In this document: positions 23,940 through 33,622 of the stretch, piece by piece
Layout of the letters: the number at the start of each line of letters is the position of its first letter
How positions within the stretch are numbered: position 1 is the stretch's first letter
Assembly (NCBI GenBank): GCA_900316845.1
Contig: ONEG01000003.1
Location: 1 to 64,000, forward strand
From: an uncultured Bacteroidales bacterium
GTDB taxonomy: Bacteria > Bacteroidota > Bacteroidia > Bacteroidales > Paludibacteraceae
Length of the DNA stretch: 64,000 bases
Reading direction: 5' to 3'
Notes under the pieces: generated by a model
Databases searched by the model: none
The model's input: only the letters and a program-made list of their open reading frames with translations
What the model was told of the DNA's origin: nothing
Position numbers and translations under genes: made by a program

Positions 23940-25202
23940 ATGGCAACAGAAAAAAATCAAGAGTCGATCAATTTGATTGACATTTTCTCGGAGTTTAAAG
24001 ACTTCAAACGCATTGACAAACAGACCCTTATCACGGTGTTGGAGGAGTCGTTCAAGAGCGTTATTGCAAAGATGTACGGTCCGACGGCGGACTACACGGT
24101 GATCGTGAACCCGGACAAGGGTGACTTGGAGATCTACCGTAACCGTCTGGTGATGGAGGACGGCGACGTGGCGAACCCGGATACGCAGATTGCGCTGAGT
24201 GACGCCTTGTTGTTGGATGACGAGGCAGAGATCGGCGAAGAGGTGACGGATAAAGTGGAGCTGGCTTCGTTTGGCCGCCGTATGATCCTGAACCTGCGTC
24301 AGACCTTGGCATCGAAGATCCTTGAGTTGCAGAAAGAGGTGCTTTATCAGAAGTACAAAGAGATGATCGGTCAGGTGGTTACGGGTGAACTCTATCAGGT
24401 GTGGAAGAAAGAGATGCTGCTGCTCGACGAAGAGGGCAACGAGCTCTACCTGCCGAAGCAGAACCAGATCCCGACGGATTTCTACCGCAAAGGAGAGATG
24501 GTTCGCGCGGTGGTAGTACAAGTAGATAACAAGAACCAGAACCCGAAGATCATCCTGAGCCGTACGGCTCCGTTGTTCCTGCAGCGTTTGTTCGAGCAAG
24601 AGGTCCCTGAGGTGAAAGAGGGTCTGATTGCGATCAAGAACATCGCCCGTATCCCGGGTGAGCGTGCCAAAGTGGCCGTAGAGACGTTTGACGAGCGCAT
24701 CGACCCGGTAGGCGCTTGTGTGGGCGTCAAAGGTGCGCGTATTCATGGTATCGTGCGCGAGTTGCGTAACGAGAACATCGACGTGATCAACTACACGCCG
24801 AACGTCAATCTGTATATCCAGCGTGCGCTGGCTCCTGCGAAGATCCGTACGATGGAGATCGACGAGGAAAACAAGAAGGCGAGTGTTTATCTGCTGCCCG
24901 AAGAGGTAAGTATGGCAATCGGAAAGGGCGGTTACAACGTGAAGTTGGCATCCATGCTGACGGGCTATGAGATCGATGTTTACCGTGAGATCGATGAGGA
25001 GGATCTGGATGATATCTACCTCGACGAGTTCAACGACGAGATCGATCAGTGGGTCATCGATGCCTTCAAGGCTATCGGTCTGGACACCGCCAAAGAGGTA
25101 CTGGGCACGAGCAAGGAGGACTTGCTGCGTCGTACAGACCTCGAGGAGGAGACCATCGACGAGGTGCTTCGCATCTTGTCGGCGGAGTTTGCGAATGACT
25201 AA
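23940..25202 (+). CDS. nusA: Transcription factor NusA
   Basis: This factor binds RNA polymerase and modulates pausing, termination and antitermination. The 420-residue protein has the NusA N-terminal domain (about 1-130), an S1 domain (about 133-200), and two KH domains with the signatures DPVGACVGVKGARI and SMAIGKGGYNVKLA. It ends in a short acidic/helical tail (EVLRILSAEF). The length is typical for Bacteroidota, which lack the long C-terminal repeats of Proteobacteria. It lies in the rimP-nusA-infB operon. Confidence 0.97.
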   Translation: MATEKNQESINLIDIFSEFKDFKRIDKQTLITVLEESFKSVIAKMYGPTADYTVIVNPDKGDLEIYRNRLVMEDGDVANPDTQIALSDALLLDDEAEIGEEVTDKVELASFGRRMILNLRQTLASKILELQKEVLYQKYKEMIGQVVTGELYQVWKKEMLLLDEEGNELYLPKQNQIPTDFYRKGEMVRAVVVQVDNKNQNPKIILSRTAPLFLQRLFEQEVPEVKEGLIAIKNIARIPGERAKVAVETFDERIDPVGACVGVKGARIHGIVRELRNENIDVINYTPNVNLYIQRALAPAKIRTMEIDEENKKASVYLLPEEVSMAIGKGGYNVKLASMLTGYEIDVYREIDEEDLDDIYLDEFNDEIDQWVIDAFKAIGLDTAKEVLGTSKEDLLRRTDLEEETIDEVLRILSAEFAND

Positions 25203-25203
25203 G

Positions 25204-25231
25204 CAATTCACAATTCACAATGTACAATTAA
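25204..25231 (+). repeat. CAATTCA heptamer repeat
   Basis: CAATTCA, CAATTCA, CAATGTA and CAATTAA follow the nusA stop codon directly. Confidence 0.8.
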
Positions 25232-25310
25232 CAAAGGGCTTGCGGGGCTGGTACGAACCCGTAAGACCTGTACGGACAAACGAGATAGTACCAAACTGTT
25301 AGAAAGCTTT

Positions 25311-25338
25311 GTAAATTGTAAATTTTAAATTGTAAATT
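25311..25338 (+). repeat. GTAAATT heptamer repeat before infB
   Basis: GTAAATT, GTAAATT, TTAAATT and GTAAATT end five bases before the infB start. With the CAATTCA block they bracket a 140-bp spacer that holds no gene. Confidence 0.85.
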
Positions 25339-25342
25339 ATTT

Positions 25343-28003
25343 ATGGCGATAAAGTTAATAAAAGCATGTAAAGAATTAAATATAGGCATGGCGACTCTCA
25401 CTGCGTGGTGCGAGAAGAACGGTCATCCTATTGCTTCGGATCCGAACGTGCGCATCGATGATGATCTGTATCTGTTGCTGGCAAAAGAGTTCAGCAAGGA
25501 TGTGGCATTGAAGATTGAGGCGGACCGTCAGGCAGCAGAGCGTCAGGCTCGTGAGGCGGCAGAGAAAGAGGCGGCAGAAGCAGCTCGTCGTGCGGCGGAA
25601 GCAGAGGCAGCGAAGAAAGCCGCTGAAGAGGCAGCCAAACGTGCGGCAGAGGCTGAGGCCAAGCGTGCAGCAGAGGAAGCAGAACGTGCGGCGAAAGCCA
25701 AGCAAGCAGAGGAAGAAGCGAAAGCTGCTGAAGCCAAGCGCGAAGCGGAGAAAGCTCAGGCGCAGGCTCGGGAGCAAGCCAAAGCTCAGGAGAAGCCGCA
25801 GGAGAAACCCAAGCCGAAGATCTTCACGTTGAGCAAGCCCGAAGTGACCGATGGACCGAAGGTGATCGGAAAGATCGACCTGGATTCCATCGATACCTCT
25901 ACTCGTCCGGCGAAGAAGACCAAAGAGCAGAAACGCAAGGAGCGTGAGGAGCGTCAGCAGGCGCAGCAGGCCCAGCAACAGGCTGCGGCAGAGAAACGTA
26001 AACGTGAGCGGTTCAAGGCCAATGCGGCGAAGGTCGATCCTAACGACAAACGTAATCAGGCCGGCAAGAAGAACAAGAAGAACCAACCTCGCGAGGCTAC
26101 GCAGGAAGAGGTGGATAAGGCTCTGAAGGAGACGCTCAACCGCCTCCAGCAGAAGCAGAACAAGTCCAACACCTCAAAATATAAACGCGAGCGTCGCGAG
26201 CAGGAGCGTGAGAAGCATGAACTCGAAGTGATGGAGGCGCAGGAGCAATCCAAAGTGCTGAAATTGACGGAGTTCGTGACGGCCAACGACCTGGCGGTGA
26301 TGATGAATGTGCCGGTGAACAAGATTATCGGTACCTGTATGAGCCTTGGCCTGTTTGTGTCTATCAACCAGCGTCTTGACGCCGAGACCATCAACCTCGT
26401 GGCTGAGGAGTTCGGCTTCCAGACGGAATATGTCTCTGCACACGTGGCGGATGAGATCAACGCCGATGAGGTGGTGAACGAAGAGGATATAGAGCCGCGC
26501 TGCCCGATCGTCACGGTCATGGGACACGTGGATCACGGTAAGACGTCGCTTCTGGACCACATCCGTAACGCGAATGTGATTGCCGGTGAGGCCGGTGGTA
26601 TCACCCAGCACATCGGTGCATATAACGTCAAACTGAAGAACGGTCAGCATATTACGTTCCTCGATACCCCGGGTCACGCGGCCTTCACGGCGATGCGTGC
26701 ACGTGGTGCGAAAGTGACGGATATCGCGATCATCATCATCGCTGCGGACGATGCGGTTATGCCACAGACCATCGAGGCGATCAACCACGCTCAAGCGGCA
26801 GGTGTACCGATGGTCTTCGCCATTAACAAAGTGGATAAGCCCGGTGCTAACCCCGACAAGATCCGCGAGCAGCTGAGTAACATGAATATCCTTGTGGAGG
26901 ACTGGGGTGGTAAGTATCAGTGCCAGGAGATCTCCGCGAAGAAAGGAACGGGCGTTTACGAACTCTTGGAGAAAGTGCTGCTCGAGGCGGAGATGCTTGA
27001 CCTCAAGGCTAATCCGAAGAGACGTGCAAAAGGTTCGGTCATCGAGTCGTCGTTGGACAAAGGCCGCGGTTATGTAGCTACGCTGCTGGTTCAGGACGGA
27101 ACGCTGCATATGGGCGATATTATCCTTGCCGGAACGTCGCACGGCCGTATTAAAGCGATGTTCAACGAGCGCGGACAGAAGATCACCGAGGTACGTCCGG
27201 GTGAGCCTTGTTCGATCCTCGGTCTGAACGGTGCTCCGCAGGCCGGTGACGAGTTTAACGTGCTGCCGACGGAGCAAGAGGCGCGTGAGATTGCGAACAA
27301 ACGTGAGCAACTGCAACGCGAGCAGAGTATCCGCACGAAGAAACACGTGGGTCTCGAGGAGATCGGACGGCGTCTGGCAATCGGCGATTTCAAGGAGTTG
27401 AATATCATCGTCAAGGCCGATGTGGACGGTTCGGTAGAGGCTATCAAGGACTCGCTCTTGAAACTCTCGACGGAGAATATCCAGGTGAACGTCATCCATG
27501 GCGCCGTGGGTGCCATCAGCGACAGCGACGTGATGCTGGCTGCGGCTTCGGATGCGATCATCGTGGGCTTTAACGTCCGTCCGACCGGTACTGCCCGAAA
27601 GATGGCGGAGACGGAGGAGGTGGATATCCGTATCTACTCCATCATCTACGACGCTATCAACGAGGTCAAGGCCGCTATGGAAGGTATGTTGGCTCCGGAG
27701 GTGAAGGAAGAAGTGACGGCAACGCTCGAGGTGCTGCAGACGTTCCACATCTCCAAAGTGGGCACGATTGCCGGATGTATTGTGCGTGAGGGTAAGATCA
27801 AACGCGGCAACAAGGTACGCGTCATCCGTGACGGTATCGTGATCAAGACCGCTGAGTTAGCTTCTCTCAAACACGTCAAGGACGATATCAAAGAAGCCGG
27901 TGTGAACACCGAGTGCGGTCTGAGCCTCAAGGCTTACGACGACCTCAAAGAAGGCGATATACTCGAGGCCTTTGAGGAGATCGAAGTAGCGAAGACGCTG
28001 TAA
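25343..28003 (+). CDS. infB: Translation initiation factor IF-2
   Basis: This GTPase places initiator tRNA on the 30S subunit. The 886-residue protein begins with an N-terminal helix-turn region ([17 protein letters not shown]). A long low-complexity Ala/Glu/Lys/Arg segment follows (about 60-300), then the IF2_N module and the G domain with GHVDHGKTS (near 394), DTPGHAAF and NKVDKPGA. The C1 and C2 domains complete it, ending [10 protein letters not shown]. Length and order are standard. It is the last conserved gene of the operon; a lipoprotein gene follows after a short repeat. Confidence 0.97.
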   Translation: MAIKLIKACKELNIGMATLTAWCEKNGHPIASDPNVRIDDDLYLLLAKEFSKDVALKIEADRQAAERQAREAAEKEAAEAARRAAEAEAAKKAAEEAAKRAAEAEAKRAAEEAERAAKAKQAEEEAKAAEAKREAEKAQAQAREQAKAQEKPQEKPKPKIFTLSKPEVTDGPKVIGKIDLDSIDTSTRPAKKTKEQKRKEREERQQAQQAQQQAAAEKRKRERFKANAAKVDPNDKRNQAGKKNKKNQPREATQEEVDKALKETLNRLQQKQNKSNTSKYKRERREQEREKHELEVMEAQEQSKVLKLTEFVTANDLAVMMNVPVNKIIGTCMSLGLFVSINQRLDAETINLVAEEFGFQTEYVSAHVADEINADEVVNEEDIEPRCPIVTVMGHVDHGKTSLLDHIRNANVIAGEAGGITQHIGAYNVKLKNGQHITFLDTPGHAAFTAMRARGAKVTDIAIIIIAADDAVMPQTIEAINHAQAAGVPMVFAINKVDKPGANPDKIREQLSNMNILVEDWGGKYQCQEISAKKGTGVYELLEKVLLEAEMLDLKANPKRRAKGSVIESSLDKGRGYVATLLVQDGTLHMGDIILAGTSHGRIKAMFNERGQKITEVRPGEPCSILGLNGAPQAGDEFNVLPTEQEAREIANKREQLQREQSIRTKKHVGLEEIGRRLAIGDFKELNIIVKADVDGSVEAIKDSLLKLSTENIQVNVIHGAVGAISDSDVMLAAASDAIIVGFNVRPTGTARKMAETEEVDIRIYSIIYDAINEVKAAMEGMLAPEVKEEVTATLEVLQTFHISKVGTIAGCIVREGKIKRGNKVRVIRDGIVIKTAELASLKHVKDDIKEAGVNTECGLSLKAYDDLKEGDILEAFEEIEVAKTL

Positions 28004-28005
28004 TG

Positions 28006-28026
28006 TGTGATGTTAAATGTGTAATG
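28006..28026 (+). repeat. TNNNATG heptamers before a lipoprotein gene
   Basis: TGTGATG, TTAAATG and TGTAATG lie between the infB stop and the next start. Each unit carries an ATG, which creates several alternative start codons. Confidence 0.6.
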
Positions 28027-28028
28027 GC

Positions 28029-29333
28029 ATGAAAAAAATAACATTATTAGTTCTGGCAGCAGTGGTGTTGACCGGCTGCTGGACGACCATCCGAACGGTC
28101 TCTGAGCCGGTAGTAGTGGTGCGTGAGAAACCGGTAGTGGTTTCTCAGCCGGTTCAACAGCTGACATACGTGACAACCGTGACGACGCCGGCACCGAAAG
28201 TGACGACGGTGACGACCTTCACGGTAACTAACTACAACACCGATCTGTGTTTCTCGCTGGACCTCAACGCGGTAGCTGCGGCTTTCGCGGAGTCGAACTC
28301 TGTCAGAGAGTTTGAGCAGATTCTTAACTCCAGCCGGTACATGATCAATAACCTCGACCTCAATCGCGACGGATGGATTGATTACATCCGCGTTATTGAG
28401 ACTTCCCGCGGGTATTATCACACCTTGCTGTTGCAGGCGTGTGTGGGCCCGAGTATGTTCCAAGACATAGCTACACTGGTGGCAGAACGCCGTCCGGATG
28501 TACTCTATGTGGAGGTGATCGGTGATCCGTATCTGTATGGTTATAACTACATCGTCCGTCCTGTGTTTGTGAGACGTCCGCCGATGTGGAATGTGTACGG
28601 ACACACGACGTACGCCGTTTGGTCCTCGCCGTACTACTACGGCTACTACCCGTCGTACTACACGCAGCCTAAGCCGGTGGTTATCAACCATTACCAGGCA
28701 TATGTGACGACGTACATGAGCAACCATCACTACTGCCATCACTGCGACTACCCCTCCAAGCCGTTCTATAGCGGTTATACGGAGATGACGCAGTCGCATC
28801 GCAGGAATGACTACGGTGTACAGCACCCGGATAACTCTTTCGAGCGCCGCGTGACCCGTACGGCGGCTTCGTCCGGCGTGAGTGTTCGTAACGCGGCTCA
28901 GCTGCGTACCGAGGTAGAGAAGAGTAGTGCGCGTACGAGTGACAAACCAAGTACCTCGACGCGTACCAGCGGCACTACGACCGCCACGACTACAAAGACC
29001 TCGACGCCGGCAAAGAGCACTACGACCAGTACTTCGACGCGAACCAGCGGAGCATCGACCCGTACGAAGACTCCGACGCCCGGAACGACGATCAATACGC
29101 GTGTGAATAAAAGCGGTACGACCCGCACCACGGTGAAGACCACCGACAGTACAGGTCGTACAACAACTATCAAACGCGAGAGCGGAAACTCAAGCCGCAC
29201 GAGCAGTACTTCTACGCGAACAAGCGGTACAAGTACCCGTACGAGCGGAACGTCCACTCGTACCAGCGGTACTAGATCCTCTCAAGATAACCAGACTTCA
29301 TCCAGCCCTCGTTCGAGCCGACGCGCACGTTGA
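28029..29333 (+). CDS. Lipoprotein with Ser/Thr/Arg-rich low-complexity tail
   Basis: The product starts MKKITLLVLAAVV with lipobox LTGC (Cys17). Residues about 60-180 form a compact domain containing DLNRDGWIDYIRVIE, a calcium-loop-like Asp pattern, and a Tyr-rich segment. From about 290 onward the protein is almost only Thr, Ser, Arg and Gly, with the word TSTRTSG repeated many times, and ends in a basic SSRRAR. The domain is seen in other Bacteroidota as an uncharacterised exported protein; the tail is probably disordered and positively charged, perhaps binding cell-wall or surface polymers (inference). I chose the Met at 28029 because it gives a clean signal peptide. The 3' end overlaps the convergent batE by 62 bp. 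Confidence 0.8.
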   Translation: MKKITLLVLAAVVLTGCWTTIRTVSEPVVVVREKPVVVSQPVQQLTYVTTVTTPAPKVTTVTTFTVTNYNTDLCFSLDLNAVAAAFAESNSVREFEQILNSSRYMINNLDLNRDGWIDYIRVIETSRGYYHTLLLQACVGPSMFQDIATLVAERRPDVLYVEVIGDPYLYGYNYIVRPVFVRRPPMWNVYGHTTYAVWSSPYYYGYYPSYYTQPKPVVINHYQAYVTTYMSNHHYCHHCDYPSKPFYSGYTEMTQSHRRNDYGVQHPDNSFERRVTRTAASSGVSVRNAAQLRTEVEKSSARTSDKPSTSTRTSGTTTATTTKTSTPAKSTTTSTSTRTSGASTRTKTPTPGTTINTRVNKSGTTRTTVKTTDSTGRTTTIKRESGNSSRTSSTSTRTSGTSTRTSGTSTRTSGTRSSQDNQTSSSPRSSRRAR

Positions 29334-30039
29334 CCCACTCGCCGAGAGTCTCACGGATGGTCACTTTGGTGCCCTCGTGAATAGTGAAGAGGTCCGTTCC
29401 TGAGCGATCAGGAGAAGACTTGACATTGACGACACCCTGTGTGATGATAGCCTCATTGCGCAGGGTGTTTCGTTGATGGAGGGAGCCTGCGTTGAGCCCG
29501 GCTATGAGGGAGAAGAGAAGCGCTATCCATGCTACGTGGAAAGCTGTCTTACGCAGCCATAACTCGCGACCGAGCAAGAAGAGCAGGAGGGCAATCAGGG
29601 CGCAGATGAAAAGCCCGATGGAGGTTCCCCACCACGTGCGCTCGCTGAGACAGTTGCGCACCGTGCGCGCCCAGGAAGAGAGGAAGAAATCCTGCTCGAT
29701 GATGTTATCGGTGATGCGGGATTGCGCAAAAGCCAAGTTGTACTGCGCGTCCTTGTAGTTAGGCTTGAGACGCAGCGCACGCTCGTAGTTGAGGATGGCT
29801 TGTGCCAGCTCGCCTTGCTTGAAACGGGCGTTGCCGAGGTTGTAATAAAGGGTTGCATCGGGCTGCTCGTCCAGAAGCGACTGATACATCGCCGCCGCCT
29901 CTTCGTAGCGGCCGTCCGCGTATGCCGCGTTCGCTGCGTCAAAAGCGTCCTGGGCAAAAAGGGCTGAACTGCAGATGAAAAAGACCGATATAACGATATA
30001 TCGATATACCGATATGCCGAAGTTATTTAGAAATTTCAT
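29272..30039 (-). CDS. batE: BatE-like TPR/SH3 membrane protein
   Basis: The 255-residue product has a signal anchor, a TPR region (about 30-105, YEEAAAMYQSLL, LYYNLGNARFKQGELAQAILNYERAL), and two transmembrane helices near 140-185. A C-terminal bacterial SH3 domain follows (VNVKSSPDRSGTDLFTIHEGTKVTI). This is the BatE arrangement of the Bacteroides aerotolerance cluster, whose proteins are thought to form a periplasmic/membrane complex that protects the envelope during oxygen or other stress. It is the last gene of the cluster and overlaps batD by 4 bp. Confidence 0.88.
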   Translation of the reverse strand: MKFLNNFGISVYRYIVISVFFICSSALFAQDAFDAANAAYADGRYEEAAAMYQSLLDEQPDATLYYNLGNARFKQGELAQAILNYERALRLKPNYKDAQYNLAFAQSRITDNIIEQDFFLSSWARTVRNCLSERTWWGTSIGLFICALIALLLFLLGRELWLRKTAFHVAWIALLFSLIAGLNAGSLHQRNTLRNEAIITQGVVNVKSSPDRSGTDLFTIHEGTKVTIRETLGEWVNVRVGSNEGWMKSGYLERI

Positions 30040-31898
30040 AATTTTTGTTCCTCGAGTTTGTTAATGATGTTGGTTGTCGCCTCGTAGAGATCGTCCATGG
30101 CGTGGTCGGTAGTCGGTGCGTAACGCGCGAACTCTGCCGTCGAGAGGACGTTCTTCACCTCCGTGATGATCGCTTCCGGCACGTTCTTCTGCGCGAGCAG
30201 AGACGCTATATTTTCCTTGTTGAGGTCGGCTGTCGGGATAGAGAGCCGGTCGGAGAGGTAGGTCCACGCAGCGCGCTCGATCTCTTCGTAGAAATGATCC
30301 TTGTCGTTCGCTTTGAGCGCCGCGGCAGCAGCTTTGAGACGCTTCTTGGCTACCTTGTTGGCTTTCTTGTAACGAACCCGCGCCAGGTCGGCATTCTCCT
30401 TGATCTGCTTGCGCAGGACAACCAGGAGAATCAGGGCGATGAACGCCGGTATGACGTAGAACAACCATATATGGTTGATGTCTGATACCTGATGTTTGAT
30501 GTTGGATGACTTAGGCTTTTTCGTATCGATGTACCGGATGTCGGAACCGAGTTGTTTGATGTCCTCTTTCTGGGCGTGATACACGACCGCTCCTTCTTCG
30601 CTGCCCGCGTTGGATGAAGCACCGGCACCGCGTTTCACGAGGATGGTGTACTCAGGCGTCGAGAGGGTCTTGTAGGCTTTCTCGTCGATGTCGAAATAGC
30701 TGAAGTGGACAGCCGGGATCGTGTATTCTCCAGCGCTACGCGGGATCGCCAGGTACTCGATGGACTTGGTGCCGTTAACGCCCGAAGTGGTGGTGTTGAA
30801 GTTATTCGTCACCTTCGGATCGTACGGCTCGAAGCCTTCCGGCCAGTCGATAGCCGGGGTCTTGAGCAGTTTCATGTTTCCTGCGCCGGCGATGTCCAGC
30901 CTGATGGTCACGGCGTCGTTGGTCTGTACCTCGGTCTGCGAGATAGATGGCGTCAGCGTGAATTTACCCACGCCTCCGCTGAAGCCTGCAGGCTTACCGC
31001 TCGGAAGGGCTGCTACGTGGATCGTCACGCCGGGCGCCGTGAGCATCTTCGTGACGTTCGTGTAAGAGCCGAAGAAATCATCGAAGATCGACCGCACTTG
31101 TGACCGCGTCTGCACACGCAGCACGGCTTCAAAGTTCGCCGGATCGATCTTGATGTCTCCGGAGTGTTGCGGGTAGAGGATCGTCCGATAGAGCACGGCG
31201 GTCTGGTAGTTGCGGCCGTTATAGTGCTCCAGCTCCGTCTGTATCTCGCCTTGCTCCAACTCTTGCTTAAGGAAGCCCGTAAACTCCGGCAGCTTGGTGT
31301 TGTTGGTCAACTGCGCTACATCGACGTTCGCGAAGTAGAGCTTGTAGGTGATCATCAGCGCCTCTTGTTCGTGCACGCGGGTCTTGGATGCGATGGTACG
31401 GACGAAGAGGTTCTCGGAGTTAACGGCTCCGGAGGAACTCGATTGCGTACTCTGGCTACGCTGACCCGCTTGACTGCCGGCTGAGGGCTGACTGCTCTGT
31501 GCCGGTTGCTCGTCCTCGGGTAGAACTTGAATTCGTACGCCGTTGGACTGCACTTGCTCGCCATCCACTTTGACGGTCGCAGGACCGATGGTGAACGTAC
31601 CGGCTTTCTGTGCCATGAGCATGTACGTGTAGGTCTGCTCAAAGGAAGAGGTGCGTTTGCCGTTGACGAACGAGGTACTGCTGCTGGTCGAGGTGTACGG
31701 ACCGGAGAGGACATCGAAATCCGTAAACTCCGGTGCCCGCAGGTCGCGACTCCGTTGGTTGACGGTGTATGTCACCTGGAACGGCCGACCGACCACTACT
31801 TGTTTCGGCGCTTGCGCCTTGAAGACCACCTCATCCGCAAATGCCGATAAGGTAATGAAAGCGAATACTATAGTTATTATTTTTCTCATACTTACCAT
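30036..31898 (-). CDS. batD: BatD aerotolerance protein
   Basis: A 620-residue exported and membrane-anchored protein. It has a signal peptide (ends near SAFADE) and tandem beta-sandwich domains starting with the BatD opening VVVGRPFQVTYTVNQR and FTDFDVLSGP. One transmembrane helix lies near 480-500, with a cytoplasmic helical tail. Two low-complexity insertions occur: a Ser/Gln-rich stretch near 135-160 and, just before the membrane helix, NIKHQVSDIN encoded by TGAT-type heptamers (30473-30507). Two near Met codons (31898 and 31889) are possible starts; the second gives a more normal signal peptide. It overlaps its neighbours by a few bases on both sides. Confidence 0.93.
   Translation of the reverse strand: MVSMRKIITIVFAFITLSAFADEVVFKAQAPKQVVVGRPFQVTYTVNQRSRDLRAPEFTDFDVLSGPYTSTSSSTSFVNGKRTSSFEQTYTYMLMAQKAGTFTIGPATVKVDGEQVQSNGVRIQVLPEDEQPAQSSQPSAGSQAGQRSQSTQSSSSGAVNSENLFVRTIASKTRVHEQEALMITYKLYFANVDVAQLTNNTKLPEFTGFLKQELEQGEIQTELEHYNGRNYQTAVLYRTILYPQHSGDIKIDPANFEAVLRVQTRSQVRSIFDDFFGSYTNVTKMLTAPGVTIHVAALPSGKPAGFSGGVGKFTLTPSISQTEVQTNDAVTIRLDIAGAGNMKLLKTPAIDWPEGFEPYDPKVTNNFNTTTSGVNGTKSIEYLAIPRSAGEYTIPAVHFSYFDIDEKAYKTLSTPEYTILVKRGAGASSNAGSEEGAVVYHAQKEDIKQLGSDIRYIDTKKPKSSNIKHQVSDINHIWLFYVIPAFIALILLVVLRKQIKENADLARVRYKKANKVAKKRLKAAAAALKANDKDHFYEEIERAAWTYLSDRLSIPTADLNKENIASLLAQKNVPEAIITEVKNVLSTAEFARYAPTTDHAMDDLYEATTNIINKLEEQKL
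30473..30507 (-). repeat. GTNTGAT heptamer repeat inside batD
   Basis: On the + strand GGTTGAT, GTCTGAT, ACCTGAT, GTTTGAT and GTTGGAT. In frame in batD, just before the membrane helix. Confidence 0.8.
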
Positions 31899-33622
31899 TC
31901 TTTTTCTACGCGACGTTTGCGACCTTGCTGACGCTGCATCTTCTCCTGAGTATCTTGCTCGTCTTGCTCGAGGGCCTGCAGGATCTGCTCCGCGGTCTCT
32001 TTGTCCATCTGATCTTCGGATGGTTGCTCTTGCTGGTCTTGATTTTGTTGCTCTTGCTGGTCTTGATTTTGTTGCTCTTGCTGATCTTGCTGCTGGTCTT
32101 GTTTCTGGTCTTGTTTCTGATCCTGGTTCTGTTGGTTTTGTTGCTGCTGTTGTTGCTGTTGTTGCAACATCTGCATCGACTTGACGAGGTTATACCGCGT
32201 GTCGTCGTCGGCAGGGTTGGCACGCAGCGACTCCTGGTACGCGGCTACGGCCTTGTCGTACTGCTGCTGCGCGAAATGACAGTTACCGATGTTATGCATC
32301 GCCTTGGCGTAACGGGTCTTGTCTTCCTTCTTATCCAGCATCTTCGCTGCGGTCTCAAACTCTGCTTGCGCATCCGCATACTTATCTTGTTTGAAGAGCG
32401 CGTCGCCGAGGTTATAATGTGCCTCGTAGCCGTTCTTGTTCTTCTCCAGACCGCGGCGGTAGTTGACTTCAGCCTCGGTATAGTTCTGCTTGTTGTACTC
32501 GCGGTTGCCGCGGCGTACGTCCGATGCTTCTTTCTGCGCGAAAGTGCTCAGGCTGACGAGCAGCAAAAGGGCCGTCACCGCATGGCGCGAACCCTCTCCG
32601 AAAATATCCAGACGGGTAATCATTTTGTTCTTACGGTTGAAGATGAAGAAATCAATCACGAGCAGCAGTAACGCGATGAGCGCAAAACTCTGGAACTGCT
32701 CGTTGTAGTCGGTATAAGTGGTGGTCTCGATCTCTTGGGTAGCCAGTTTGTCAAGCTCTTTCTGGATGGCCTTGGTAGCTGTATTCGAGTTGTCGCAACG
32801 GACGTATATACCTCCACCGGCTTGTGCTATCTCGCGGCACATGTCTTCGTTGAGACGGCTGACGACGACGTTCCCCTGACGGTCCTTCATGAAGTTGTTC
32901 GTACCCGCTATAGGAATCGGGCTGCCTTCGGGCTTACCGATACCGACAACCAGCACTTGGATCCCTTCCTCTTTGGCGCGTTTGGCTACCGCTACGGCGT
33001 CGTCCTCGTGGTTCTCACCATCGGTGATGAGGATGATCGCACGGCTGGCGTCGCTCTGCTCGCCAAAACAGCGGATGGACGTACTCAGCGCCGCGCCGAT
33101 GGCGGTACCCTGTGTCTTGATGAGCTCGGGTTTGATGGTGTTGAGGAACATCTTCGCAGAGACGTAGTCGCAGGTGATCGGCAGTTGTACGAACGCATCG
33201 CCGGCAAAGACGACGAGTCCCACTTTGTCGTTCACCATATTGTCCATTAACTTGGAGAGCATCTGTTTGGCGCGGTCGAGACGGTTCGGCGCGACATCTT
33301 CTGCCAGCATCGAGTTGGAGATATCCAGCGCCACGATGGCTTCGATACCTTGCCTTTTCTCCGTGCGCTCGGACTGCCCGAACTGCGGCCGTGCGGCAGC
33401 GATGATGAGCAGCGTCAGAGCCACCATCAGAATCGAGAACTTCACATTCGGACGCACGCGGCTGGCGTTCGGCATGAGTTGTGCCACCAGTTCTTTATCT
33501 CCGAACTCCTCTAACTGGCGGCGTTTGAGGCGCGTGTACCATACGTAGGCCAAAGAAAGGACCGGTACGCTGAACAGCAGCCATAAAACTTCTATATTCG
33601 CAAATCTAAACATAAATATCAA
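31892..33622 (-). CDS. batB: BatB-BatC fusion: VWA domain plus TPR domain
   Basis: The first 340 residues are BatB: two N-terminal helices, a von Willebrand A domain with the metal-site motif DISNS, ILITDGENHEDD, and a closing membrane helix. After a short linker a second hydrophobic helix (VTALLLLVSL) marks what would be the start of BatC. It is followed by TPR repeats (YNKQNYTEAEVNYRRGL, EAHYNLGDALFKQ, RYAKAMHNIGNCHFAQ) and a Gln/Glu/Asp-rich tail coded by a 24-bp tandem repeat (32030-32170). In Bacteroides the two are usually separate genes, so this is a natural fusion. No frameshift is visible. Starts at 33622 or the Met three codons in. Confidence 0.9.
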   Translation of the reverse strand: MIFMFRFANIEVLWLLFSVPVLSLAYVWYTRLKRRQLEEFGDKELVAQLMPNASRVRPNVKFSILMVALTLLIIAAARPQFGQSERTEKRQGIEAIVALDISNSMLAEDVAPNRLDRAKQMLSKLMDNMVNDKVGLVVFAGDAFVQLPITCDYVSAKMFLNTIKPELIKTQGTAIGAALSTSIRCFGEQSDASRAIILITDGENHEDDAVAVAKRAKEEGIQVLVVGIGKPEGSPIPIAGTNNFMKDRQGNVVVSRLNEDMCREIAQAGGGIYVRCDNSNTATKAIQKELDKLATQEIETTTYTDYNEQFQSFALIALLLLVIDFFIFNRKNKMITRLDIFGEGSRHAVTALLLLVSLSTFAQKEASDVRRGNREYNKQNYTEAEVNYRRGLEKNKNGYEAHYNLGDALFKQDKYADAQAEFETAAKMLDKKEDKTRYAKAMHNIGNCHFAQQQYDKAVAAYQESLRANPADDDTRYNLVKSMQMLQQQQQQQQQNQQNQDQKQDQKQDQQQDQQEQQNQDQQEQQNQDQQEQPSEDQMDKETAEQILQALEQDEQDTQEKMQRQQGRKRRVEKEW

